A DNA stretch of 64,000 nucleotides from Pedobacter sp. SL55 (lineage in GTDB: Bacteria; Bacteroidota; Bacteroidia; Sphingobacteriales; Sphingobacteriaceae), in the NCBI RefSeq assembly GCF_026625705.1, contig NZ_CP113059.1, forward strand, positions 2,108,001 to 2,172,000. Direction: 5' to 3'. Under the pieces are notes generated by a model. That model did not search any database. It saw nothing but the letters and a program-made list of their open reading frames with translations, and was not told the DNA's origin. Positions within the stretch are counted from its first letter, which is position 1; each line of letters starts with the position of its first letter. This document shows, one piece after another, positions 42,847-50,540 of this stretch. The position numbers and the translations under genes were made by a program.

Positions 42847-43671
42847 TTAAACTGGTTTTTTCATCATTTCTGGTATTTTCCATTTTGGCTTTGGTTCACT
42901 CATTTTAATTTCTCTATCTAATTTTGGGTTATAGGCTAAAATTTCGGGATACTCATTATTGCGAATTTTAGTAACGATTTCTGTTGCCAATGAACTTGTT
43001 TCAAACCAAATATTTCTAAATGTTTTTAGCCGCCAAAAGAGCATAAGTGCTATTCCCTTGTCGCATAATGGGTGTTTTAGAATTAATTCAGCTCTATTAT
43101 CAAGCTGATACTTCACAAAAGAGGCAACGTTATAAAGCTCTATTGGTGTGTCGCAACGTTTGATTTTATTTTCCAAAGTTTCTCCAAACCAATTGTCTAC
43201 TTCACTTTTTTCTAAATAAATATAGGTTTCTTCTCCATTTGTTGCTTGTTTCATAAATTCAGGAACTTGTTGTTCTGCCTCTATGTGAACTGTTGGGTCA
43301 AAATGAATATCAGTTTTTTTATAAAAACCGTTTTTGAAATTATTCAACACTGTTTTAATTAGCTGAAATATTTCATTTTCGTCTCCAACATAATCGCCGT
43401 CTATGTTTTCAGTTAGATTATATTTTTGATACTCTTTTGGTTGTGATAACCAAAAAAGTTCTAAAGCAGTCGCTTCACTGCAAATACTGCTTTCAGCAAT
43501 CCAATGTAATATTTTTACTCCACCGTCCCAATTATGATTTTCTGCTAGATATTGAAGTTCATAGGGCGATGTTAATAACTCAAACTTTGTCTTATCAAGC
43601 TCATTTTCGTCAAGTCCTTCATAGAAATTGTCGTCGATAAGTTTCTTCTGCTCTTGTGTTAATGCTGTCAT
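42847..43671 (-). CDS. protein with two DUF4274 units
   Basis: 274 residues, no signal peptide. DUF4274 (PF14096) is a short helical unit built around 'LA..NW..G...L..I......C....AL..FW'. It is present twice: LQYLAENHNWDGGVKILHWI with CSEATALELFWLSQP (about 36-75), and degenerate at about 190-220 (VASFVKYQLDNRAELILKHP, LCDKGIALMLFWRLK). The C-terminus (KPKWKIPEMMKKPV) is basic. The family occurs in polymorphic-toxin immunity neighbourhoods; its job here is unknown. Confidence 0.82.
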   Translation of the reverse strand: MTALTQEQKKLIDDNFYEGLDENELDKTKFELLTSPYELQYLAENHNWDGGVKILHWIAESSICSEATALELFWLSQPKEYQKYNLTENIDGDYVGDENEIFQLIKTVLNNFKNGFYKKTDIHFDPTVHIEAEQQVPEFMKQATNGEETYIYLEKSEVDNWFGETLENKIKRCDTPIELYNVASFVKYQLDNRAELILKHPLCDKGIALMLFWRLKTFRNIWFETSSLATEIVTKIRNNEYPEILAYNPKLDREIKMSEPKPKWKIPEMMKKPV

Positions 43672-43746
43672 TGTAGTAAGCGATTTAGATAATTAATTTA
43701 AGTAATAAGCGCTATCTATAAGCTGGATTGCAATGCATTGTGTTTG

Positions 43747-44202
43747 TTAAAGCTTCATGATTTCTTTGGTTTCGGCCAACAATTGCTCAAGGCTTGCCGC
43801 CTTGTTTAGTTTTGCAAATTCTAGGGTTTCTAGCTTGCCATCTTTTACAAATTCTATGGACAAAGAAACACCGCTTTTAATGAAATTTGTACGGTGCTGG
43901 GTGGTTATAAACCTTTTAATTTCGCTAAATTGAAACTGCTTTTTGTTTAAGCTGCCATAAATAGAAGTGGTGATAGTTTTTTGTGCCACATCTATTGCCG
44001 CACATTTCCCCAACTCAATTAAGCAAAGGATAAGTGGAAATAACGGTACAATTTTATATAGCGTGCTATCTTTTGTTTGGGGTGCAAAAAAGAGAAAGTA
44101 AATTTCCAAAGCTATAAATACGATTAAACCAATAATTGAAGCCATTTTGCTCGTTTTTAAAACGTAAGTTGTTCCTTCTGCTTTGTAAAATTTTGTTGTC
44201 AT
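43747..44202 (-). CDS. membrane protein of unknown function
   Basis: 151 residues. After a basic cytosolic start (MTTKFYKAEGTTYVLKTSK) come two membrane segments (about 22-40 and 52-66) and a C-terminal domain of about 80 residues with IDVAQKTITTSIYGSLNKKQ and FSEIKRFITTQHRTNFIKSG, which reads like a PH-type beta barrel of the kind seen in many small membrane proteins. That fold assignment is tentative. Confidence 0.72.
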   Translation of the reverse strand: MTTKFYKAEGTTYVLKTSKMASIIGLIVFIALEIYFLFFAPQTKDSTLYKIVPLFPLILCLIELGKCAAIDVAQKTITTSIYGSLNKKQFQFSEIKRFITTQHRTNFIKSGVSLSIEFVKDGKLETLEFAKLNKAASLEQLLAETKEIMKL

Positions 44203-44221
44203 AGGTAGGGTAGGGTGCTAG

Positions 44222-45115
44222 TTAATTATCGGTTAATTCCAACTCATCTAAAGTTGCTTTTTGTTCTTTAAGGGCTTTAATCTCTTCGTTTAATTTTTTA
44301 ATCTCTGCATCAAAATAGGCGGCATCTTGCTTTGGCCTTTCAATAGTACCATCCGTTTTGGTAGTTATTTTAGTGGCGTATGCTTTAATTACCAAATCGT
44401 AAGGAGCAAAATCGTTTATTGGGTATTTTGCCGTTTTCCATAAGTTAGAATGTTCCCTGGCCTCTGATAGTAAAGGTTCGTGGTGCTGATAAGTTTCATT
44501 TGGTTTAATGGCGTAATCGTCATTCCAAGTACCACCTTGTCCTTGTGCTGCAATTCTTTCACCTGTTTTTTTAGAGAAAATTTCGATGTTGAACATATAC
44601 TCACCCATCAAACTTTCTGCAGACGTATTGGTAAAAACTAAATCTAAATAAGGTTGCTTCTCATCAAAACCTTCATCTTCACTAATCGAAACTTTCGTTA
44701 ATTTAAAAGCATCTAACTTTTTAGCAATGGCTTCCGCCTTTACTTTTTCTTTCTGCAAACTATCTATCTCGGCTGTTGCAGTTGCAACTTTTTCATCTCT
44801 ATCTGCTTTTAAAAAATCTTCCGCATAGCTGATGATTGCGCTGTAGCTTTTGCCATCAATCATTTCCATTACCATTTTATCGAACGATTTGCCTTCGTAT
44901 TTTTCTGGCGCATTCCATTTCTCTTTCATCGCTTTTAGCATTATTACACGCAAAGCTTTTTCGAGGTTCTCTTTTTCTGCTTTGTCTAGTTTTTCTTCCA
45001 TTTTGGCTTTAGAGGTTTTAAAAGACTGTTCGTCTGTACCAGAAATGGTTGGGCCGCAAGCAGCAAGTAGGAGCATACAGATAGAAATAATGAGTAATGA
45101 GTTGATGTTTTTCAT
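44222..45115 (-). CDS. DUF6694-like lipoprotein with coiled-coil ends
   Basis: 297 residues. Lipobox LLLAACGPT (Cys20), then TDEQSFKTSKAKMEEKLDKA, which matches my memory of DUF6694 lipoproteins. An Ala/Lys-rich coiled coil (about 103-140) precedes a beta domain (SISEDEGFDEKQPYLDLVFT, then GEYMFNIEIFSKKTGERIA), and another coiled coil ends the protein (IKKLNEEIKALKEQKATLDE). Function unknown. It starts a group with 43747-44202. Confidence 0.78.
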   Translation of the reverse strand: MKNINSLLIISICMLLLAACGPTISGTDEQSFKTSKAKMEEKLDKAEKENLEKALRVIMLKAMKEKWNAPEKYEGKSFDKMVMEMIDGKSYSAIISYAEDFLKADRDEKVATATAEIDSLQKEKVKAEAIAKKLDAFKLTKVSISEDEGFDEKQPYLDLVFTNTSAESLMGEYMFNIEIFSKKTGERIAAQGQGGTWNDDYAIKPNETYQHHEPLLSEAREHSNLWKTAKYPINDFAPYDLVIKAYATKITTKTDGTIERPKQDAAYFDAEIKKLNEEIKALKEQKATLDELELTDN

Positions 45116-45256
45116 TTTGATAATCTATTAAATAAGGTTTTTTTATAGAGAGGTATGAAATTACCTTAAATCGGTAGCTATTTTTGCCTGCAACAGATGG
45201 TCGATGGTTTCATACCTCGCTATAACGGAACTATATCTGTAGTTAACGTTCAGATT

Positions 45257-45748
45257 TTATTTTGCCTTATCAATCCTGGTATCGGCAGCGCCACCATAAT
45301 AAACCGTTCTGCCATCCATAGTGGTTGGGCTTCTGTCTACTTGTAAATCCATCGTAAACGAAACCTCCATTTTGTCGGTGTGTTTTAACGGCTTTCCTTC
45401 GTTATCGTAAAAAACTACATCGGCCATGGTAAAAGTTGTTGGTGCATCAAACTCGTTTTTGCCTTTACCATTTGGGATAGGGAGCGAGGCAATCAGTTTT
45501 CCTTGTCCTTCTGGTTGTTCGTAAAATTTAATGTAGGGCAATTGGCTATCGTTGGCCATTGGGCCCTTTACCTCAATATCGCCATCAATAAAAGGATAGC
45601 CCACAATAGCGAAACGTTTGCCATTGTTTTCTTTATCTTCACTTAACGTATTGTATTTTTCTATACTTACTAAAGTTCCTTTTTCTTTGTTTTTTGTACA
45701 AGCAACCAGCATAGCTGATGCAATTGCGATAAATAGCATTTTTTTCAT
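45257..45748 (-). CDS. small lipoprotein of unknown function
   Basis: 163 residues with lipobox SAMLVACTKN (Cys17). The mature part has FAIVGYPFIDGDIEVKGPMA and FTMADVVFYDNEGKPLKHTD, a beta-rich pattern. No family recognised. It lies at the end of the run that starts under operator locus 4 (47884 downward). Confidence 0.76.
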   Translation of the reverse strand: MKKMLFIAIASAMLVACTKNKEKGTLVSIEKYNTLSEDKENNGKRFAIVGYPFIDGDIEVKGPMANDSQLPYIKFYEQPEGQGKLIASLPIPNGKGKNEFDAPTTFTMADVVFYDNEGKPLKHTDKMEVSFTMDLQVDRSPTTMDGRTVYYGGAADTRIDKAK

Positions 45749-45823
45749 TTTGTTTTTCGTTGATTTAAAGACTTATTTAAATTATGTGTAGAATTATTAG
45801 TTTTTAAAAACCTTAGTAAAGTT

Positions 45824-46537
45824 TTAGCCTAGTAAAGTCGTTACCTTTAGGTTTGCATAGCTATCGCCCAATTTTTTCAAGAAATCATTAGCGATAATAA
45901 TCTCTTGTACGTTCTTTTGTGCATTTAGCGAAAAAGCACTTGCACCAGCATTGGCATAGGTAAACAATAAGGCCGAGAACATAACCAGTTCAATTGCACC
46001 TCCATCTGTTGCCAAAGCAATTTTATAAGCTTTAACGTTGTCGCCTTTTTGTTTGGCAAAAGCCTTTATCATACCCTCTAAAGGCAATTCGGTAATGGTA
46101 GAGGCCTGTAAGCGTGCAGCATCAAATACTAAGTGATTTGATATTTCTCCTTCTGTATCGGTATCTAATAAATGTAAATCGGCACCGCTTAAAATTAAAT
46201 ACTTGGGTGTTTGCACGGTATGAAACTTAACCGTACCCAGTGTGGCCATGCCTTTTAAGCCGTCCTTAATGCCATCTTTAATAGAGTCTTTGGTAGAATA
46301 ATCTATATTGGCATAATTAAAAGCATCAATAGTTTTGCCTTCCATTTGTTTGGCTATAAAAGCAAGTTCTCCATTTAAGAAGTTGTTTTTGTAAATGTCG
46401 GCATTACGCATTTCGGCTTTAAAGTCGGTGTTTTGAAACAGCTCTTTCTGTTTTTTCTTTTTTAAATGCATAAAATAGAAGATACCACCATAAATGGCAC
46501 CCATGCCAATAATAATCATGATTACTGTACTACTCAT
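45824..46537 (-). CDS. single-pass membrane protein of unknown function
   Basis: 237 residues with one N-terminal hydrophobic segment (about 4-23) and a basic stop-transfer (HLKKKKQKELF), so the large C-terminal domain should be cytosolic. That domain includes a Lys/Asp/Gly segment (STKDSIKDGIKDGLKGMATL) and FSALLFTYANAGASAFSLNA. No family recognised. It has 27 bp to the upstream gene 46565-47011. Confidence 0.74.
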   Translation of the reverse strand: MSSTVIMIIIGMGAIYGGIFYFMHLKKKKQKELFQNTDFKAEMRNADIYKNNFLNGELAFIAKQMEGKTIDAFNYANIDYSTKDSIKDGIKDGLKGMATLGTVKFHTVQTPKYLILSGADLHLLDTDTEGEISNHLVFDAARLQASTITELPLEGMIKAFAKQKGDNVKAYKIALATDGGAIELVMFSALLFTYANAGASAFSLNAQKNVQEIIIANDFLKKLGDSYANLKVTTLLG

Positions 46538-46564
46538 TTTTCGTTTTTTTTAGATAAATATTAA

Positions 46565-47011
46565 TTAAACTTGTTTAGGTGTTATTTTTCTTTTTTCGCC
46601 CGGAATACTGCCCCAAATAAGCAAGGCTACAAATAGTAAAACCATTATTTTACATCCATATCGGGTGTAAAATGGTAAGCCAATAATGTCAGTTTCATTT
46701 ATTTTTTGTGCAGCCAAAATATTTTTCAGCTCATTTTCTGGAATGTTAAAATAAGTTTCGCTTTGTTTGTCGTAAGCTACCAATATGGGTTCTTGTGTAA
46801 TGTACAAAGGCAAAATATAGGCAATGTTAAATTCGGTGTGTAGTGTTGCCAAGTCTACATAATTGCCATTATCAAGCTTAAAATCAGCTGTGTTTGGCAA
46901 ATCGTAAACTTTGTTTAATACCTGTCGCTCGCCAAAAGGAATTTTAAGTTTAGCCGATACCAAATTTGAGGCTGTTGCTAAGATAGTTAGGCTTAAAATG
47001 ATTTTTTTCAT
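46565..47011 (-). CDS. secreted protein with C-terminal membrane anchor
   Basis: 148 residues. Signal peptide to about residue 20 (TASNLVSAK), exported middle (LHTEFNIAYILPLYITQEPI), and a C-terminal hydrophobic segment (about 117-135, KIMVLLFVALLIWGSIPG) followed by a basic tail, giving a type I membrane topology. No family recognised. Confidence 0.75.
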   Translation of the reverse strand: MKKIILSLTILATASNLVSAKLKIPFGERQVLNKVYDLPNTADFKLDNGNYVDLATLHTEFNIAYILPLYITQEPILVAYDKQSETYFNIPENELKNILAAQKINETDIIGLPFYTRYGCKIMVLLFVALLIWGSIPGEKRKITPKQV

Positions 47012-47056
47012 GGCTTATGCGCTGCTTTTTAAGATAGTTTTTATTGCCTCATTATT

Positions 47057-47884
47057 TTATTGCTGCGCTTTCTTAAAAACGGCTTCGCTCACTTTCTCTC
47101 CAGCTAAATAATAATGCGTAAAAAGCACAGTGCCATCAGGCTTGTACATGTGTGCCACGCCATGGCGTTTGCCATTTACAAATTCGGCATCCATGGTCTT
47201 TTTACCTAGGGCGTAGGTAGTAGATAAGCCGTGTTGCAGATCGTTTTTGTAATTGGTTTCGGTTATCAGTTGGCCGTCGTTATAAACGCGGTACACGCCA
47301 TTTCGCTTATCATCAGCGTAATTTGCCTCTAGTGTTAACTTCCCATCAAAACCATAATTTTTCGACGTACCATTTTTCAAATCGTTTTCGTAAAAAGTAG
47401 CTGTAGTAAGTCTATCGCCAGAGAAAGTTTGCGATAGGCCATGCTTTTTATCGGCCTTGTAAACCGATTTATTAATGAGTTTGCCACCACTAAACATTTC
47501 GCTTAGCCCATTTTTCTTGCCATTTTTATACTCCTGACGCAACCAAACTTTACCTTCGCTATCGTAATTTTCTTTTAAACCATTGCGTACACCGCGTTTG
47601 TAAACCAATTTGCACTCCAAGCGGCCGCCGTTGGTGTACCAAAAAGCATCTCCGGTAATCATTCCGTTTTTAATGGTGTACAGGGCATAGCTTTGCTCAT
47701 CCAGCGGAATTTTGTATTGCCCGTTAAGGTATTTGCCGTTCAGGCTCAACATCAAATCGCTGCTATCTGCGGTATAGGTTTTTACTAAATGTTTCCACTG
47801 TATTTCTTCTGGTATTTGGGCGTAAAGCGAGGTAGCGCAGCACGTAAACATTAAAATAGTGGCAAACTTGTAACTGTTTTTCAT
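47057..47884 (-). CDS. YwqK/MORN-repeat secreted protein
   Basis: 275 residues with signal peptide (to about 22, ATSLYAQ). From about 85 to 250 there are seven or eight units of about 22 residues with the core 'Y..G..NG....Y': YKRGVRNGLKENYDSEGKVW, YKNGKKNGLSEMFSGGKLIN, YKNDLQHGLSTTYALGKKTM. This is the same YwqK/MORN-like type as at 918-3648. The repeats form beta hairpins; the ligand is unknown. Operator locus 4 lies 105 bp upstream of the ATG, making this the first gene of a regulated unit reaching to about 45257. Confidence 0.88.
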   Translation of the reverse strand: MKNSYKFATILMFTCCATSLYAQIPEEIQWKHLVKTYTADSSDLMLSLNGKYLNGQYKIPLDEQSYALYTIKNGMITGDAFWYTNGGRLECKLVYKRGVRNGLKENYDSEGKVWLRQEYKNGKKNGLSEMFSGGKLINKSVYKADKKHGLSQTFSGDRLTTATFYENDLKNGTSKNYGFDGKLTLEANYADDKRNGVYRVYNDGQLITETNYKNDLQHGLSTTYALGKKTMDAEFVNGKRHGVAHMYKPDGTVLFTHYYLAGEKVSEAVFKKAQQ

Positions 47885-48300
47885 AGGTTTTTGTAGGGTC
47901 TTATGCTTTTAATGTGTAGCCATATTTGTATTTAATTGAGGTTTTCCTCACTAAAAATAAATATTAGGTTTCTTATAAAAACTGTATTTTATTATTCGCT
48001 GGGGTTTATTAATTATTCGCCAGTAATCAGTTTATATCCGTAAAAATCGAATGCTTGTTTTTTATTTTTTTGAAGCGCAAGATCTGTTCACAAAATAAAG
48101 TTTAGTCCCGTTTTTCGCTTTACTTCGTGCCCGCTACAACCGGGGCTAAGTGGCCAATAACGTTTTTCATTTTTGCGGTTTGCAGGGTGCTCAAACCCTT
48201 GTTCATAAACCTGTATTGCAATGAAAATCTTCCAGTTTTTCATCGGGAACTGCAATGTAAAGCGGAACAAACGTTGCCATTAGCCATAAACTTTCATTTT
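47885..48300. other. 416-bp intergenic region: operator locus 4 and repeat A
   Basis: No gene seen; the minus-strand frame at 48088-48270 lacks any protein-like features and lies over a repeat. Phased operator sites occupy 47989-48040. Repeat A (48069-48150) starts TTTGAAGCGCAAG and ends CCCGCTACAACCGGGGCTAA. Confidence 0.6.
47989..48040 (-). promoter_or_regulatory. triple 21-bp-phased operator sites, locus 4
   Basis: TTATTATTCG (47989-47998), TAATTATTCG (48010-48019) and a weaker TTTATATCCG (48031-48040), each 21 bp from the last, pointing on the minus strand to gene 47057-47884. TAATATTT, a candidate -7 element, begins 22 bp beyond the proximal site (47966 downward). Confidence 0.68.
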
Positions 48301-49374
48301 CTAATTTCCTTTTTTATAATCTATGTAGCCATTTTTCTCTTGATATTCCCACAGTTCTGTGTTTTTTTGGATGTAGCGAGAGGGCGTATCAATGTAATTT
48401 GCTTTACCATCGAAACCATTTTTGTAAACCGTTTTTAAACTATCGCTTAAATTTTCGAAAGCATGTGCAAAATACGCTTCCGCTGTTAGCGTTTTTTCGT
48501 AGTACAAATCATCTTTGGTAGGTGTAACAGGTTTTAATTTAGCTCGCAATACCTCTTTTTCTAAATAAATGCCTCTTAGCCAAACAATAACATGGCCGTT
48601 GTCTGCTACTCCAATTACGAAACTCAAGCCTTTCTTAAGTCCGGCATATTCCGAAAGTCTTAAAAACTGATTGTTTTTTTCGGCAGACTTAAATACGTCC
48701 AGCATTTCTTGTTGAGGCAAATTCAAGGTATCAGCATAGAAATTTCGATCGCGATAGGAAAAATATTTTAAAACCAATTGCTGGGGCAACCTTGCCGAAC
48801 GGGCATGGTTTGTAGTGCCATAATTTACTCCCCAAGTAGTGGTAAAGTTATTTACATCTTCATAGTCTGCACTTTCAAAATCATCGTTTGGTAGCAAAAA
48901 ATAAGCTTCTCTAATGTGTACAGGGAAAGTTTCTGGTGCATTTACCGCTACCGAATAATTGTATCGCTCCCAGCTTTTGTAGCTTATTTTTCTATAAATA
49001 ATGCCTACAACAAGCAGCACAGCTAAGCCAATATAAAATTTGTTGAGCTTGTTAACTTTCATGGGCATTAGTTTTTTAAAAGCTGCTGCCAGCCCCGCTG
49101 CGTACCAAAGCAAGCCAATAAAACCTAACGAAATAATGAGCAAAACACCAAATAACCATTTTGCCCATCGGTAACCTTTGCCATGGTAGGTAATGGCATA
49201 ACCGCCCAATAAAATGGTTGCCGAAATAACCAAAACCATCAAAAATGCAATGCCATCTGGGTCATTAGCTGCGGTTATGTTACTAGCTAAAATTAGCGTT
49301 AATAAGATGTTTAATGCAATTAACCCCAGCGACAAATTGCTGTTTTTCTGTTTATCTACCTCAGAATTTTCCAT
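48301..49374 (-). CDS. membrane protein with exported C-terminal domain
   Basis: 357 residues. Four hydrophobic segments in the first 130 residues (about 15-33, 43-60, 72-95, 112-128) are followed by an exported domain of about 225 residues that includes YAGLKKGLSFVIGVADNGHV and LTAEAYFAHAFENLSDSLKT. No family recognised. Two bases separate it from the end of the thioredoxin-fold gene 49377-49949, so they are co-transcribed. Confidence 0.75.
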   Translation of the reverse strand: MENSEVDKQKNSNLSLGLIALNILLTLILASNITAANDPDGIAFLMVLVISATILLGGYAITYHGKGYRWAKWLFGVLLIISLGFIGLLWYAAGLAAAFKKLMPMKVNKLNKFYIGLAVLLVVGIIYRKISYKSWERYNYSVAVNAPETFPVHIREAYFLLPNDDFESADYEDVNNFTTTWGVNYGTTNHARSARLPQQLVLKYFSYRDRNFYADTLNLPQQEMLDVFKSAEKNNQFLRLSEYAGLKKGLSFVIGVADNGHVIVWLRGIYLEKEVLRAKLKPVTPTKDDLYYEKTLTAEAYFAHAFENLSDSLKTVYKNGFDGKANYIDTPSRYIQKNTELWEYQEKNGYIDYKKGN

Positions 49375-49376
49375 AG

Positions 49377-49949
49377 CTATAGTTTTTCCTGCTTAATTAA
49401 AGCGGCCAGCATTAAATCAAATTTCTCGGTTTTACCGCCACAACCATTATAAACAACCTTGCCATTTGGGTCTATTATTATTTTTGCTGGTGTACAAAAA
49501 ATATTGTGTTCTACTTTTTTGTTTTTATTTGGTGCTTGCGTGTTATCTATTTGCGGAAAACTGAATTTTGCACTGTCTACTTGTTTTTTCAGTTGGGCAT
49601 CGTTATCACAAAAGCCATCAATTATGGCTACCATTGGTATTTTCTCTCCATATAATTGATGTGTGTTTTTTAGTTCGGCAACCATATCGTAACTTTCGCT
49701 TTTGGTTAAATAGCTGTTGTTATAAGCAAAAAGCACCCAGTATTTGCCTTTATAATCTTCCGAATTAATTGTGCTTCCATCTATTGCTTTTGCGCTAAAG
49801 GCTTTGGGCGTTGCGTTTTGAAAAAAATCTATTTGTTTGGCTCTTATTTCTGCTAATTCTTCTGCCAAAGTTTTTTCTTGCGGCGCTTGGCTACAGGCTG
49901 TCATCATCAGAGGTATTAGTAACAAAAAAATAAAGTTCACTTTATCCAT
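49377..49949 (-). CDS. thioredoxin-fold (TlpA/AhpC-like) lipoprotein lacking CxxC
   Basis: 190 residues from ATG 49947-49949 (MDKVNFIFLLLIPLMMTACS; lipobox MMTACS). A longer in-frame start would overlap the upstream gene. Residues about 50-190 follow the TlpA/AhpC order: FSAKAIDGSTINSEDYKGKY, WVLFAYNN at the place of the usual CxxC strand, then PAKIIIDPNGKVVYNGCGGK with the expected cis-Pro. The CxxC is replaced by YNNSY, so it is unlikely to be a normal disulphide oxidoreductase; two other Cys (FCDND and NIFCTP) remain. Possibly a redox-inactive binding protein. Confidence 0.85.
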   Translation of the reverse strand: MDKVNFIFLLLIPLMMTACSQAPQEKTLAEELAEIRAKQIDFFQNATPKAFSAKAIDGSTINSEDYKGKYWVLFAYNNSYLTKSESYDMVAELKNTHQLYGEKIPMVAIIDGFCDNDAQLKKQVDSAKFSFPQIDNTQAPNKNKKVEHNIFCTPAKIIIDPNGKVVYNGCGGKTEKFDLMLAALIKQEKL

Positions 49950-49959
49950 GACGGTTATT

Positions 49960-50412
49960 TTAGCAATCGAAATTTTCATAATGTGTTACTTCTAAACGTT
50001 TTTCAAGTTCTTCTTTTTCTTTTTCAGAAATACTTTGCTTACTGAGTGTTACTTTCAGTTGTTTGGTGGCGTCTGGGCTAATCCAAATTCCGTTTAAACT
50101 GTTTTGTGATTTTTTTAAAACTAACACGCCCGTAAATCTAATTTCGGTAAAGCAAAAATTTCCCTTTTCGTTGGTTTGTACCTGAAGTTCTATCCAGTTT
50201 TTGCCCTTTCCATATTGATACATTGCAGTATAGGTGTCGCTTCCGCCACATTCATTTGCAAATTGCTTTAAGTAAAATCTTACGGGCCGGTTGTTAATAG
50301 TGCCTTGGTAGAAGTATTCTTTATTTTCTTGTGCCGTAACATTTGCTATTCCAACAGTAAAAAAAGATAGCGTTAAAAGTAGTAGACGAGCCAGATTTTT
50401 TGAAATTGTCAT
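49960..50412 (-). CDS. secreted protein under a phased-operator promoter
   Basis: 150 residues with signal peptide (to about 27, IANVTAQ). The exported part has FYLKQFANECGGSDTYTAMY and KQSISEKEKEELEKRLEVTH. Two cysteines near the ends could form a disulphide. No family recognised. The three phased sites of locus 5 are 62-113 bp upstream of its ATG, and the genes 49377 and 48301 follow within 10 and 2 bp. Confidence 0.74.
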   Translation of the reverse strand: MTISKNLARLLLLTLSFFTVGIANVTAQENKEYFYQGTINNRPVRFYLKQFANECGGSDTYTAMYQYGKGKNWIELQVQTNEKGNFCFTEIRFTGVLVLKKSQNSLNGIWISPDATKQLKVTLSKQSISEKEKEELEKRLEVTHYENFDC

Positions 50413-50473
50413 TGTTTAGCCTTTAGGAATTGATATCTAAATTAAGTATAACCAGCAAAATAGTTTTTAAAGA

Positions 50474-50525
50474 TTATGATCTGCATTAAACAAGTAGTTA
50501 TTTGTAGCTTTTGGCTTATTAATCG
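50474..50525 (-). promoter_or_regulatory. triple 21-bp-phased operator sites, locus 5
   Basis: TTATGATCTG (50474-50483), TAGTTATTTG (50495-50504) and TTATTAATCG (50516-50525): eight, eight and nine of ten bases agree with TTATTATT[C/T]G, at exactly 21-bp steps. They point to gene 49960-50412. TATACTTA lies 23 bp beyond the proximal site (50450 downward). The region also lies directly 3' of the kinase gene 50541-52481. Confidence 0.62.
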
Positions 50526-50540
50526 CTTTCAAATATTTGG

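Noticed and set aside
48088..48270. Minus-strand ORF of 60 codons
   Set aside because: Lies on repeat A and its flank; no signal peptide or domain, and no sensible start context.
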